DNA of 64,000 bases from Gastracanthus pulcherrimus (GCA_949152435.1 OX424572.1:52889277-52953276), one strand, 5' to 3'. Positions 11,373 to 23,700 are shown, counted from the stretch's first letter. Notes: a model not told the origin generated them from the sequence alone. Program-made: numbers and translations.

Positions 11373-12838
11373 CATATATAGGCAAAACATACGAAAATAC
11401 GCATGCGTAGGTATGTACACATACATGAACATATACAGAAACATGCACACACAAGCTATCGTGAATACCCACTCTCTTAAACTTGCTTACATGCAAGTAC
11501 ATGTATTATACTTCACGTAATCAGGACAATCCCACAAAAAGTATTTCTCATTATTCAATTATAATTATTTTTTGTTACAGTCTTTTATTTTGAGTTGTAG
11601 GGTTTAGTCGCACATTATGGATGAACAAGAAGAGTATTTGACGAGATATATAACTGACATGGAGAATCGGTTATTAGGACTTACATCGATGGATGTTAGA
11701 AAAGTGGCATTTCAATTTGCTGAAAAGTTAAAAATCTCTCATAATTTCAACCATGAAGAACGTATGCATAAAATTGAAATCTACTTTTATTTCTGTGCAG
11801 CTAAATAAATGATATTTTTTATAATTTTGGCTTAATAATTTATGTGTAGGACTTGCTGGAAAGAATTGGCTACGGGGCTTCATGAGTCGACAAGATTTTC
11901 CACACAGAAAAGTGGACACATCTCTGCTGCTAGAGCCCATGGCTTCAATAAAGAAGCCGTAAAAAATGCTGCGCTTTAGTAAAGGATGCTTTAGATACAT
12001 ATAAGTTTAAGCCTGATAAGATTTATAATGTGGACGAAACACGCATCTCCGTTGCACCCAAATCATCTCCAAAAGTAATGACCAAGAGAGGAAGAAGGCA
12101 GGTTGGAAGAAAAACTGTAGCTGAACGTGGACAGTCCGTAACAGCTGAAATCAGCATGTCAGCAGGAGGTGCGTCTATTATGCCTCCAATGCTAACTTTT
12201 CCTCGAGTAAAAGAAAACCTATAACTTTTATCCACCTGGAGCGTAGGCCGAATTCCATAAAACAGGATACGTGCAAATAGATATATTTACAAGGTGGTTT
12301 GAGAAATTCATTTAATACTCACAAGCTAAACCAGATAATCTAGTGTCAATGTTTCTAGATGAATATGTGTCTCACGTCAATAATCTTAATGTGATTGATT
12401 TAGCAAAAGACAATGGTGTAGTGATTTTCAAGTTTCCGTCTAACTGCACTCATAAAATGCAGCCTCTGGACGTAGGTTTTATGGCCCCCTTCAATAGCTG
12501 TTTTGACAAAGAAATCTTGACCTTGTAACGACAGAATCCCCTGTGAATATTACAAAATGTAATAAAATGTAAGAAAAACGAAAAAAGGTGGAAGAAATAA
12601 AAAAAAACATATAATAATAGTGTAAGATAATCTAATAAAACATAAAACGTAAAAAAAACTGTTGGGTTTCGGACGTTTTATATTATATTTTCATATATTT
12701 TCTTACGTTTTTTTATGTTTTCTTAGGTTTTCTTGCGTTTTTTTACGTTCTTTTACTATAGATTACATTTTCACAGTAAAAATTCAGCTTCCATAATGTC
12801 AAATATTCCAAAAATAATATGTTCTGAGTGTCAATGCT

Positions 12839-13242
12839 TCTTAATAAGAGGACGTCGATTACCGTCACAGATTCCTACTAACCCACACACGTTTTTCGTT
12901 ATTTATTTAATTTAAATTTAAAAACCTACTAGTTGTCCCCGCTTCGTTTGCGAATAAGCAATATTTATATGCTAAAAAACCTCCTATCTTTGTTTCGTTT
13001 TTGAGAAAACTTTAAATCACAAAACCAATGGTTAAACATAACCACATTTTTAGTAATTCAAACTTTTCTCAAAAAAAGTAACACTGATATGTATTTTTTT
13101 GGGATTTATAATATTGCTTATTCTAAAACGAAACGGGGACAACTCATAGTATTTTATGAAACAAATTATATTATTAAAATAAATAACGAAAAACGTAAGT
13201 GGGATAGTAGGAATCTGTGTTGGTAGTCGACATCTTCTTAAG
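12839..13242. repeat. Inverted-repeat element with GTTGTCCCCGCTTCGTTT core
   Basis: The arms pair: GATTCCTACTAACCCACAC and CGTTTTTCGTTATTTATTT on the left against AAATAAATAACGAAAAACG and GTAGGAATCTGTGTTGG on the right. Further in, AGTTGTCCCCGCTTCGTTT faces AAACGAAACGGGGACAACT. Arms are about 120 bp around a centre of about 150 bp. No coding capacity. Confidence 0.75.
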
Positions 13243-13342
13243 TAACTTAAAGTTTCTATTTTGTACGCGTGAAATGGTTTGTATATGCCTCGCCATCTGT
13301 CGGTGCAAAATGCAAGCTATATTGTTTTCACGAAATTACGAA

Positions 13343-13590
13343 ACGTAATAAAACGTAAGGAAACATAATAAAACATAAAAAATACGTAATAAAACGTAAG
13401 GAAACATAATAAAACGTAAAAAATACGTAATAAAATGTAAGGAAACATAATAAAACATAAAAAATACGTAATAAAACGTAAGGAAACATAATAAAACATA
13501 AAAAATACGTAATAAAACGTAAGGAAACATAATAAAACATACAAAATACGTAATAAAACGTAAGGAAACATAATAAAACATAAAAAAATA
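13343..13590. repeat. 41-bp tandem repeat, about 6 copies
   Basis: ACGTAATAAAACGTAAGG recurs at 13343, 13384, 13425 and onward at 41-bp spacing, each unit containing a second GGAAACATAATAAAACAT half. Minus-strand open frames here (YVLLRIFYVLLCFLTF-like) are repeat artefacts. Confidence 0.9.
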
Positions 13591-15234
13591 CGTATAAAAA
13601 CGTAAAAGAATGTAAAAATATCCATACTCTAACAGTTTTTTACGGTTTGTTACGTTTGTTTACGTTTTCTTGCATTTTCTAACGTAATTTTGCATTTTAT
13701 TACTTTTTCTATTTTCACTAGGAATGTAAGGGTAAACCTATTCTCAAAATCTATTCTCATTATTTGGGAAAGTCTTTTTAAAGTCAGTGAAAATGGAAAT
13801 GGCTGTCAATGCTTTTAGAAAATGTAGAATTAGTCCATTTCATCCAGTTATTTTCTGATTTAGATTTTGCTGCTTCTAAAATAGATAATTCTTTCTCCAA
13901 GTAATACGAATAAACCAGATAAATCAAATGTATTTTTCAAAATATTTTATTACTATATTCAAAACAAATGCAGAGTTTAGTGAGGTTATCGAACAAATTA
14001 CGAATTCTAGTCCATAATCTAATTGTAATTTAAAATACAATCCGCTGTAAGACACCGATTAAGTGCAATTATCATTCTACTTGCACTAGAAATAGTAATG
14101 CAGAAGGTGAAGTGGATGCCGTTGTCGTATATTCTACAGGCTAAACCACTTATTCATTCCTTGGTAAGTAGATATTGTTTGACATTTTTTTTCTTTATCC
14201 AGCTGTCTTGTTTTAATTATAGAATTCCTGTTTGGATTAAAATACTGGATATGTTCCACCAGAACAGTTAAAGAGCAATGATGTTCACATCGAACGATCA
14301 CTTTCTGTTGTGTCTCAAATACCACAACAGTCACAAAATCAATCTGTCGAAGCTACAATCACTTCTGCTGCACACAGTATGACTTCGTTGAATGATATTG
14401 ATGTAAGTATTTTCATGGATTATAATACTATAATATGAATAATTCAACAATTGATTCTCTTTAGCAGAACAATTAATTGCCAATTAATAAAGAAACTCCA
14501 GTAAGAAAAGGAATAGCATAAGGTGAAGCCGCTATCATTTCTGACGATAAATACAAAGAAAATCTAATCGCTGCGAAAATAAAAAATATAAATAAGGAAC
14601 GAGTAAAGAAAACTTCTAAGCCAGTAATCAGATCTGATAAGCCTTTATCAACTCCGTATGTATAACCTAAGCTACCAGTGTCTCAGTCAAAAACACGAAA
14701 GCAATCTTTAACTACAGCAACAACAAAAAATATCGCTAGATGCGAATCTCTGTGCTCTTCGCATAAGGCACTCGCCAGATTTACAAAAATAAACTTAACC
14801 ATAAATTCAATTAAATTTCAAAAACTGATTGCTTTGTCTATTTTTTTGTTTGATTTTTTTCTATTCAAATTCCATTAGTTAAACCCTAACGCAGAATTGA
14901 GGAGATATTAAGATTGATATGTATTAAATTTTCTAATCCACCTAGAATAGTGATATATTGGTAGAAATGGCCATATACCGTATGAACTTAAATTCAGTTA
15001 GTTGTATTGTAATTCAGTTAAAAATAGTTAGTTGAATTTGGCTTTAGAACTTATGAAAATATACATAATGAACCCTACAATTTGCAGTCTATGTGGAGAT
15101 TTGACATGTTCGCTTTTTTGTCACATGGTACAAGGAGGTTTCATTTTGAAAATCATGTTTTGGACGCGGGACGGAATTGACATTTTGACTCTATTTGATT
15201 AATTTATTCTAAAAGACAATCAATCCCATGTTAC

Positions 15235-15405
15235 TGGTAAATACGGGGAACCAATTTTTTTTTTCATTTTTCAATTTTATGAAAATAACTCTCTGAAAAG
15301 TTGTTTTTTTTTTGTTTGAACAATAACATTCCATAGAGATATTTCCGTAAAATTGAAAATTAAATGAGAAAAGTGGATCCTTGTATTTATCGGTGACAGG
15401 TTGAT
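15235..15405. repeat. Small fold-back repeat
   Basis: GGTAAATACGGGGAACCA and its neighbouring CATTTTTCAATTTTATG are paired with inverted TTCCGTAAAATTGAAAATTA and GTGGATCCTTGTATTTATCGG. The arms are about 55 bp. Confidence 0.55.
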
Positions 15406-15580
15406 GTACGCCTGTGTGGTGGAGAGTCTGAATGTGGGTGATTGGAGTGCTTCCTTAGATGCTCAGCAAAAAGGAGGATGTCATCAAGGTAGATGAAGAG
15501 CCCGTTCAGCAATCCCTGGCTCATGTCTGTATCTCCACGATAGGTAGAGAGAATAGCAAGCGCTCGACGAAACTAAGAGC
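15400..15580 (-). pseudogene. Ty3/gypsy-like reverse transcriptase scrap
   Basis: On the minus strand a short open stretch reads GLLNGLFIYLDDILLFAEHL, which has the YLDD catalytic signature and surrounding residues of gypsy-type reverse transcriptase. Upstream and downstream of this I cannot follow the domain, so it is a small fragment embedded in a GC-rich patch. The call depends on one motif. Confidence 0.45.
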
Positions 15581-15599
15581 AGGGTTAGTTTGGCCGCCG

Positions 15600-15960
15600 C
15601 TTACCGATAAATAGCGGTGCCAGAAGGTCCGCAGAGAGGCTATAGCGTTGGTGGCGCTCTTGGTATGGCGGTGTCAGAAGTCCCGCAGAGAGGCTAGAGT
15701 GTTGGCGAAACTCTTGGTATGGCGGTGCCAGAAGTCCCGCAGAGAGGCTAGAGCGTTGGCGGCGCTCTTGGTATGGCGGTGCCAGATGGCCCGAAGAGAG
15801 GCAAGAGCGTTGGCGGCGCTCTTGGTGGGCAGGTAGAAGTCGGCAGGGACTTGAATGCCGTCAGCCTGGCTCCTTTCCCAGGGTGATGTCCACCGATGAA
15901 TGGCGGTGCCAGAAGGCCCACAGAGAGGTTATAGCGTAGGCGGCACTCGTCTTCCTCCGG
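15600..15960. repeat. GC-rich 54-bp tandem repeat
   Basis: TGGTATGGCGGTG recurs at 15661, 15715 and 15769, and related units (GGCGGTGCCAGAAGG, GAGAGGCTATAGCGTTGG) lie at either side. The 54-bp period keeps an open frame on the plus strand (15648-15836, repeating LLVWRCQKSRREARALAA). I see no reason to think it is translated. Confidence 0.85.
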
Positions 15961-16600
15961 AGGTTGGCCCCATGGTTGGCGTTACGTGTGGAGAGAAGTG
16001 AGAGCTCTACAGAAAGACCGGCATGTAGACTGCTTTGTCGTCCTGTGAGAAGGGATTGGCCGAGCGCTCTATAGGTACTCGATGTGTAGACTGGTTGGCT
16101 CGTCTTCCCACGGCGTTGCTTCTACGATGGGAGAGGAAGGACACAGCACTAGCCCCTCGTCGTAGCTCTCTACGAGCCTAGAGCTGCTCCAGAGGAGCAA
16201 CCCAGCGACGATGTCGCCGATGAGATAATCTTACGATGGTCAATGTATATATGATAGATAGATGTGTGTAATGGAGAAGGGGGGAAGCAAAATAATTAAG
16301 TTTAATTGACTCCGTGATTTATTTCTCAACTCTTAGAATATGCCCTATAGTAGTCTCTTAGACGTTACTAGGCAATATACTCGAGCGAGTACACGGGTAT
16401 CGAGTGCCTCATCGGCCGGTCCTATATGGTTTCAACTTGCCAACCTCTACTGTGGTTTGGTCGACGCCACCTAGCGGCGGCGCGCGAACTCTGCTGTTCG
16501 TAATTTCACCCGGCGGCGTGAAATTCCAATTCAGCTATTCTTAGCTGCGCGAAAGAGCCTAGTAATGGGCGTATAACAAGGTGGCTGTAGCATCACCTTA
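15960..16600. other. GC-rich unclassified patch, probably retroelement debris
   Basis: This stretch continues the GC-rich composition of the 54-bp repeat region and returns to AT-rich sequence near 16590. No open frame, LTR boundary or tRNA is recognised. Confidence 0.3.
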
Positions 16601-16862
16601 AATTGATGCCTTTCGATTTTCATGAAAATTAAGAATTTTTATATATTTTAATAAATTTTATATTAAATTTCAGAATTCTAATGAACATCAAAAAGCGTCA
16701 AATGAAGGTATTAAACAGCATTAAATTAATTATAAATTTATGTACAAATGATTCTGCAAAAAAGATTTATATACAATTTTTATACAAAATATATAGAATC
16801 ATTTCCTGATATAATCTGTATACAATGAATAAAAAATATTTACAATGATTTGTTATCATAGT

Positions 16863-17122
16863 ATAATATCGACGCCTTATTCGAAGACTAACAGATTTCA
16901 GCTTATTGAAAAAATACACTATTTCATTTTACTTTTATAAAACAAATAATGTGTTTGGAAGATTCAAAACTATATGAACGTGTTCACTCTATCAATATGT
17001 TTCATTTGTGTACCTTACTGGACATATTTAGTTATTTTTATGAATTTTTCACCTCGTGAAAACTAGACGATATTTTAAAAAACTGAAATCTGTTATTCTT
17101 CGTATGAGGCGTCGATATGAAT
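16863..17122. repeat. Inverted repeat around ATATCGACGCCT
   Basis: AATATCGACGCCTTATTCGAAG and AACAGATTTCAG at 16863-16905 are the inverse of CTGAAATCTGTT and CTTCGTATGAGGCGTCGATAT at 17075-17122. The spacer is about 170 bp. Nearby 17200-17310 contains further short hairpins (GAGCAAGAAAAAGTTTCTTGC). Confidence 0.65.
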
Positions 17123-17689
17123 AGAGGACACTTCGAGTGACGAAAAAAAGTTTTTGTCATACATGCATGATTTTCGAGGTTCTGTATGACTGAAAAAAAT
17201 TCGCAAAGCGGTTCTTTTCCGACCGGCGAGCAAGAAAAAGTTTCTTGCCCGCTCTTGACAAAAACGGTTTGCTCAGCAGGCGAAAAGCCCATTCTTTTCG
17301 CCCGCTAATCAAAAACTTCCTGTATATCTATCTACAAGCGTGTTTTCATGCCTGCATGCGTGCGTACAAATTTTTGACTCGACTCGTACTGCAAACCACA
17401 CGCAGGCAAAAAAGCTACTTTTCACCCTTGGTACAAAATATACTATTTTTTAACAAAATTTCAATATTGCAGAAGTAATTATCGTCAACTAATGAAAAGT
17501 TCGACAGAATAGTGACGCCTTTTTAATTTGATATCAGATTTGAATTTTTAAGGTCTTATTTTATTCATTTAATAATTTTTCTAATTCATTTAAAAATAGA
17601 AAAATTATCAAAACCTGTAAAGTTGCGTCCGATTGTTTACAAAACACACATGTACGAACTTATGAACAATTACGAACAAATACGAATAA

Positions 17690-18010
17690 CTTTGCAAGTG
17701 TTGGTAACATTTTCATTTTTATATCGGTAAGAGCCTCTGGAATTACTCAAAGAATGAAATGAGAATTTCAAAATTCAAATCGGATATCAAATAAAAAAGT
17801 CCCCACTGTTTTGTCAAATCTTTCTTTAGTTGACAATAACTACTTTTGCAGTATGGAGATTATGTTAAAAAAGTTATTTTCTTTGAAGTGAAGTGTCATT
17901 CTTTATATTATATTGTTTCTCATACTATTGTATGAAATAAATTATGATATACATTCTTTTATTTAAAATACGTATTCACACCCACAACCTCCTTAATAGA
18001 GTGCTCTGAA
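17690..18010 (+). repeat. Dispersed repeat C, copy 1
   Basis: Matches 19640-19965 in the same orientation. Shared landmarks are CATTTTCATTTTT/CATTTCATTTTT, AAATCGGATATCAAATAAAAAAGTC, TGTTTTGTCAA and CACAACCTCCTTA/CATACAACCTCTTA. No coding potential. Confidence 0.65.
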
Positions 18011-18044
18011 AGACTGATTCTACAGTAGGGAAGCTAAGTGGGTT

Positions 18045-18400
18045 CTGCTCCATGCGGGTACTCTGCCACCATCTTCCTATGCCAAGGGTCTTCCTACTCC
18101 ACCGAGTTTGATAGGCCAAGGGAGGTTCCTGCCCCACCTGTATAGGTCAGCAGAATAGACCAGCATACCCAATCTTCGGACGATCGCTAGCTGCGAGCTC
18201 GTATCGGATCAGATTTTTTGACTCAATAAGCACGTAGCTTTTCAGGTCACTTTACCCTCATCCAGAACTACGCACTACTATATAAACCACTATTTTTCGA
18301 ATTTTTGTTTCGAAGAAAATTAAAATCTCTCTTATTTTTATGCATGGAATGCGCGTTGGTGGAACACTTTTAAGTGTATTCATTCCACTGAGAAATATTT
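18045..18400 (+). repeat. Dispersed repeat A, copy 1
   Basis: Closely matches the reverse complement of 32990-33285. Shared landmarks: TACCCAATCTTCGGACGAT, GCTAGCTGCGAGCTCGTAT, GTTTCGAAGAAAATTAAAAT and GGAATGCGCGTTGGTGGAA. An extra segment of about 75 bp (18072-18145) is absent from the other copy. Confidence 0.8.
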
Positions 18401-18884
18401 TTTATTACACACCAAAACTGTATTACAGTACTTCTTTATGTTTACTAACATCTTTTATAGCACTGTGTGACTATAACCTAAATCCGCACTTAAGTCACAC
18501 CTATCCGTGACTTAAGTGGTCCGTTACTGCACCGTCTATATCGGCCTCGCTACGCTCGGGTGTTAACCTGACGGTTCAATACTGGACTGCTTAAGGCATG
18601 GCTAGGCGTGACAGCGGATTTAGGCAAGCAGTGCTACAAAATAGTATACGATACTTGTATCAAAAGTCGTCCTTCATAGCACTACTTAGGTCACACGTAT
18701 TGTAATGTACTATTTATTTTATAATAACTCCAAGAACTTTTGTTACCCCTAAATGCATACATAATAATAATATATAAGATAAATGTAGGGTTATGTTTTA
18801 ATAATAATAATAATATTGCAATTACTTTTTATAATTAAAAGAAAAATATAGTTAATAATAATATTACAAGTCAGAAAATAAAAG

Positions 18885-19560
18885 AGCTGGTGTTCTAAAA
18901 TTTGTTTTGAAAAAGTTTGTTTCTAAGCCTTCGACAGGCACTTTCTTTAATTTAGAGTGCAGAAGCTTACAATGACATATTACCATAGCTATAATATATA
19001 TAGTTATATCAAATTGCATTATTCATTGTAATAATTGTTATTAATTGTCTGATTATCTTTAAAATATCATTTTATACTCAAGCGTACACATTTAAAACTT
19101 TGAAAAATACTTTTATCTTATAATATCAGTTTTTTCAAAATTCCATGTATTGTTGGATTGACCTATACGTATCCAAATCTCACAGCTAAGAAACTACAAG
19201 AGCTAGAATCTTCAAATTTGTTCTGAAAGTTTCATTTATCTTAAGAAAGCAAGAAAAAGGTTTGTAAGCCTTCGACGTGCACTTTCTTTGACAATGACAT
19301 ATTACCATAGCTATAGTATATCAGGATGCATTATTCATTGTTTAATAAGTTGTCTATGTTACTCAAATATGTCATATTATACTTGAGCATACTCATTTAA
19401 AACTCTGGAAATAACTTTTAGCTTATAATATCAGATCTTTCAAATTCAGGGTATTGATCGATTTGTACCTAAATCTCACCTTTTTCTTTGATCTGGCGAG
19501 GAAATGTTTACAGTGAAATATAATACATAGCTATTGTATATCAGGTTATGTGTGTATGTG
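18885..19560 (+). repeat. Dispersed tandem repeat B, copy 1 (units about 230-320 bp)
   Basis: Three diverged units, each with TAAGCCTTCGAC, ACAATGACATATTACCATAG and TATCATTTTATACT-like blocks (anchors near 18966, 19282 and 19510). The same family lies in inverted orientation at 27745-28345. Confidence 0.7.
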
Positions 19561-19639
19561 TGGGTCTGCGTGTGCGTGTGCGTGTGCGCATGTGTGTGTA
19601 TTATACACTGAAATATATGGACTTATAAACTATAAGCTG

Positions 19640-19959
19640 TAACTATCCAGGTTATTTGATGCCATTTCATTTTTAGATGGGTACATCCCCCTGATATCTC
19701 TCAAAGAAATAAATGGTATTTTGAAAATTAAAATCGGATAGCAAATAAAAAAGTCTTCACAGTTTTGTCAATTTGTTCTATTTTATAGTCTAAATTTTAC
19801 GATATCTAATTTTACAATAACAGAATTTCAATAAAAAAAATTTTTTTAGCTTGACAAAAACCCTTTATTTTATACTATATTGACTTTCATATCATTATGT
19901 TAGATTAAATTGGAGTAAAAAATGATTGATTTTATGTCATATATCTACGCATACAACCT

Positions 19960-19965
<6 letters not shown>
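19640..19965 (+). repeat. Dispersed repeat C, copy 2
   Basis: Direct copy of 17690-18010, ending at the (TA)n tract. Confidence 0.65.

Positions 19966-20046
<81 letters not shown>
19963..20046. repeat. (TA)n microsatellite
   Basis: An uninterrupted TA dinucleotide run of about 84 bp. Confidence 0.95.
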
Positions 20047-20050
<4 letters not shown>

Positions 20051-20121
20051 TTGTAATAAATCTATTTTTATTATACTTTAATTTCTTATAAAAGTAATTT
20101 CAAGTTTTTTTTACACTTACT

Positions 20122-20790
20122 TTACACACTTAATTTTGGTGAACTAGTAGCAATCATATGACTACTATCATAAGTGGATGAAATAGATTCATCTACACTG
20201 CTATCAATGATTCGCGAAGAATTTCCAGTCGGAGATTCTTCGGATTCATCACAAGTTGCATCTGAAGTCTCACAATTCTGATAAATATTACGAATCTTAT
20301 CCTTTGAAGTCTCATGATATCTTACAGAATTGATAGGAGTACATTTATTAAATTCCAACAGTGTATGGTCGAATCTATCTTTCTGATCTTTTATCCGATT
20401 TTTAAATAATTCTTTATTATTTTATTGTCTATTGAAAGGTGGTTCATACACTGACTTTGAAGAGCGAGCAATTGTATAATTGATGGTAGAATTGGATGAA
20501 AGGAAACAGTTCTACTGTTGTCCTGCAGTGAATTTTTAACCAAAGACTCTTCACACTGTTCAGACTGACCGACAAAATAAACTTAAGAATTTCGATTAAA
20601 TTTTCGTATCTTAGCCTTTAGAGAACTTTCACTCACTACTATAGAATCGGAGAAACGATTTTCTTGTGAACTAATATATTTGAGAGTTGGTTCTATTTTA
20701 TCGTGATTCAACATCTTGTGTTTTAGTTCAATCACCTCCATTAAATTGAGTTTTTGGTTGCAAGAATCTTTCTGTTGTTGGAAATCGCAT
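20122..20790 (-). pseudogene. Broken coding remnant, unrecognised, Ser/Asp/Glu-rich C-terminus
   Basis: On the minus strand, coding-like sequence runs from about 20790 (QQQKDSCNQKLNLMEVIELK, then LKYISSQENRFSDSIVVSES and SLKAKIRKFNRNS) through a stop and further readable text (CEESLVKNSLQDNSRTVSFH). After at least one frameshift it reaches an open frame ending at 20122 (KCTPINSVRYHETSKDKIRN, then a Ser/Asp/Glu-rich tail and stop). Amino-acid composition is protein-like, unlike random AT-rich translation. I do not recognise the family. It lies directly beside the 11-bp minisatellite. The remnant on the other side (24720-25080) reads in the same direction, so both may be parts of one gene. Confidence 0.45.
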
Positions 20791-20794
20791 ATAT

Positions 20795-23700
20795 CGTCAA
20801 ATATCGGTCAAAGTTGATCAAATGTCGGTCAATCGTCGATGTAATGTCGGTCAAGTGCGGTCTAGTGTTGGTCAAGTGTTGGTCAAGTGCGCTCCATTGT
20901 CGATCAAGTGTCGGTGAAATGTCAATGAAATGTCGGTCAAATGTCGGTCAAATGTCGGTCAAATTTCGGTCAATTGTTGATGTAATGTCGGTCAAGTGCG
21001 GTCTAGTGTCGGTCAAGTGTCGGTCAAGTGCGTCCTGTGTCTGTCGAGTGTCGGTCAAATGTCCATCAAATGTCGGTCAAGTGTCGGTCAAGTGTCATTC
21101 AAATGTCGGTCAAATGGCGGGCAAGTGTCTGTTAAGTGTCGGTCAAGTGTCGATCAAATCGCGGTTAAATGTCGGTCAAGTGTCGGTCAAATATCGGTCA
21201 AAAGTTTGGTAAGTTTCGGTCAAGTATCGGCCAAGTGTCGGTCAAATGTCAGTCATGTGTAGGTCAAGTGTAGGTAGAGTACGGTTAAGTGTTGTTGCAG
21301 TGTCGGTCAAGTGTTGGTCCAATGTAGGTCAAATGTCGGTAAAGTGTCGGTCGAGGGGCGTTAAAGTGTCTATCAAGTATCGGTGAAATGTCGGTCAAGA
21401 GTTGGTCAATTATCGGTCGAATGTCGGTCAAGTGGGGTCCAATATAGGTCAAGTGCAGGTCAAGTGCGGCCTAGTGTCGATCAAGTGTCGGTCAAGTGTG
21501 ATTTAAAGCACGGTTAAATGTCGGTCAACTGTCGGTCAAGTGTCGGTCGAGTGGCGGGTGAAGTGTCTGTCAAGTGTCAGTCAAGTGTCGGTCAAGTGAC
21601 GGTCAAGTCGGGTCCAGTATCGGTCAAGTGCAGGTCAAGTGCGGTCCAGTGTCGGTCGAATGTTGGTTAAGTCTCGGTCAAATATCCGTCAAGTGTTGGT
21701 TAAATGACTTTAAAATATCGGTAAAGTCTCGGTCAAATATCGGTCAAGTGTCGGACAAATGTCGGTTAAGTGTTGGTCAAGTGTCGGACAAAGGTCGATC
21801 CAGTGTCGGTCAAGTGCGGTCTAGTGTTGGTCAAGTGTTGGTCAAGTGCGCTCCATTGTCGATCAAGTGTCGGTGAAATGTCAATGAAATGTCGGTCAAA
21901 TGTCGGTCAAATGTCGGTTAAATTTCGGTCAATTGTTGATGTAATGTCGGTCAAGTGCGGTCTAGTGTCGGTCAAGTGTCGGTCAAGTGCGTCCTGTGTC
22001 TGTCGAGTGTCGGTCAAATGTCCATCAAATGTCGGTCAAGTGTCGGTCAAGTGTCATTCAAATGTCGGTCAAATGGCGGTCAAGTGTCTGTTAAGTGTCG
22101 GTCAAGTGTCGATCAAATCGCGGTTAAATGTCGGTCAAGTGTCGGTCAAATATCGGTCAAAAGTTTGGTAAGTTTCGGTCAAGTATCGGCCAAGTGTCGG
22201 TCAAATGTCAGTCATGTGTAGGTCAAGTGTAGGTAGAGTACGGTTAAGTGTTGTTGAAGTGTCGGTCAAGTGTTGGTCCAATGTAGGTCAAATGTCGGTA
22301 AAGTGTCGGTCGAGGGGCGTTAAAGTGTCTATCAAGTATCGGTGAAATGTCGGTCAAGAGTTGGTCAATTATCGGTCGAATGTCGGTCAAGTGGGGTTCA
22401 ATATAGGTCAAGTGCAGGTCAAGTGCGGCCTAGTGTCGATCAAGTGTCGGTCAAGTGTGATTTAAAGCACGGTTAAATGTCGGTCAACTGTCGGTCAAGT
22501 GTCGGTCGAGTGGCGGGTGAAGTGTCTGTCAAGTGTCAGTCAAGTGTCGGTCAAGTAACGGTCAAGTCGGGTCCAGTATCGGTCAAGTGCAGGTCAAGTG
22601 CGGTCCAGTGTCGGTCGAATGTTGGTTAAGTCTCGGTCAAATATCCGTCAAGTGTTGGTTAAATGACTTTAAAATATCGGTAAAGTGTCGGTCAAATATC
22701 GGTCAAGTGTCGGACAAATGTCGGTTAAGTGTTGGTCAAGTGTCGGACAAAGGTCGATCCAGTGTCGGTCAAATGTCGGTCATGTGACGGTCAAGTGCAG
22801 ACTAGTATCGATCAAGTGTCGGACAAATGTTGGTCGAATGTCAGTTAAGTATTCGTCAAATATCGTTCATGTTTAGGTCAAGTATCGATCAAATGTCGGT
22901 GAAATGTCGGACAAGTGTCGGTTAAGGTCGGTATAATGTCGGTCAAGTGTCAGTTAAGTGCGGTCCAGTGTCGGTAAGGGTGATCCACTGTCGGTCAATT
23001 GTCGGTCAAGTGTCGGTCGAATGTTGGTTAAGTCTCGGTCAAATATCCGTCAAGTGTTGGTTAAATGACTTTAAAATATCGGTAGAGTCTAGGTCAAATA
23101 TCGGTCAAGTGTCGGACAAATGTCGGTTAAGTGTTGGTCAAGTGTCGGACAAAGGTCGATCCAATGTAGGTCAAATGTCGGTAAAGTGTCGGTCGAGGGG
23201 CGTTAAAGTGTCTATAAAGTATCGGTCAAATGTCGGTCAAGAGTTGGTCAATTATCGGTCGAATGTCGGTCAAGTGGGGTCCAATATATTTCAAGTGCAG
23301 GTCAAGTGCGGCCCAGTGTCGATCAAGTGTCGGTCAAGTGTGATTTAAAGCACGGTTAAATGTCGGTCAACTGTCGGTCAAGTGTCGGTCGAGTGGCGGG
23401 TGAAGTGTCTGTCAAGTGTCAGTCAAGTGTCGGTCAAGTGACGGTCAAGTCGGGTCCAGTATCGGTCAAGTGCAGGTCAAGTGCGGTCCAGCGTCGGTCG
23501 AATGTTGGTTAAGTCTCGGTCAAATATCCGTCAAGTGTTGGTTAAATGACATTAAAATATAGGTAAAGTCTCGGTCAAATATCGGTCAAGTGTCGGACAA
23601 ATGTCGGTTAAGTGTTGGTCAAGTGTCGGACAAAGGTCGATCCAGTGTCAGTCAAATGTCGGTCATGTGTCGGTCAAGTGCAGACAAGTATCGATCAAGT

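Larger units (their letters stand above)
12538..13740. repeat. Nest of fold-back elements inserted in the pogo transposase gene
   Basis: Copy 1 (about 12538-12777) and copy 2 (about 13325-13727, with an internal array) both have ends like CCTGTGAATATTACAAAATGTAATA, a purine-rich half (GTAATAAAACGTAAG) and a pyrimidine-rich half (TTACGTTTTCTTACG), with a centre containing ACTGTT. Between them lies a different inverted-repeat element (about 12839-13242). A further copy of the first family lies at 59699-59865. Confidence 0.7.
11617..14790 (+). pseudogene. Pogo/Tigger-type (CENP-B-like, DDE) transposase, decayed and interrupted
   Basis: An exon from ATG 11617 to 11761 (helix-turn-helix type DNA-binding region, KVAFQFAEKLKISHNFN) splices by a likely 88-bp intron to 11850, where LAGKNWLRGFMSR continues a CENP-B-type domain. 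Then follow, through frameshifts and stops, IYNVDETRISVAPK (first Asp), YVQIDIFTRWFEKF, VSMFLDEYVSHVNNLNVIDL (second Asp) and THKMQPLDVGFMAPF (third Asp). Coding resumes beyond a 1.2-kb insertion at about 13775 with LKSVKMEMAVNAFRKCRISP. A polar C-terminal tail is readable at about 14240-14402 and, after a GTAAGT donor and a CTTTAG acceptor, at about 14463-14790. The order and the PLDVGFMAPF block are typical of pogo-like transposases. Numerous lesions make it dead. Alternatively it could be a domesticated transposase gene that later decayed. Confidence 0.8.

Noticed and set aside
11008..11502. 164-residue minus-strand open frame (VCVCV repeats)
   Set aside because: It is the translation of the (CA)n microsatellite.
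13317..13625. 102-residue hydrophobic minus-strand open frame
   Set aside because: It is the translation of the 41-bp tandem repeat.
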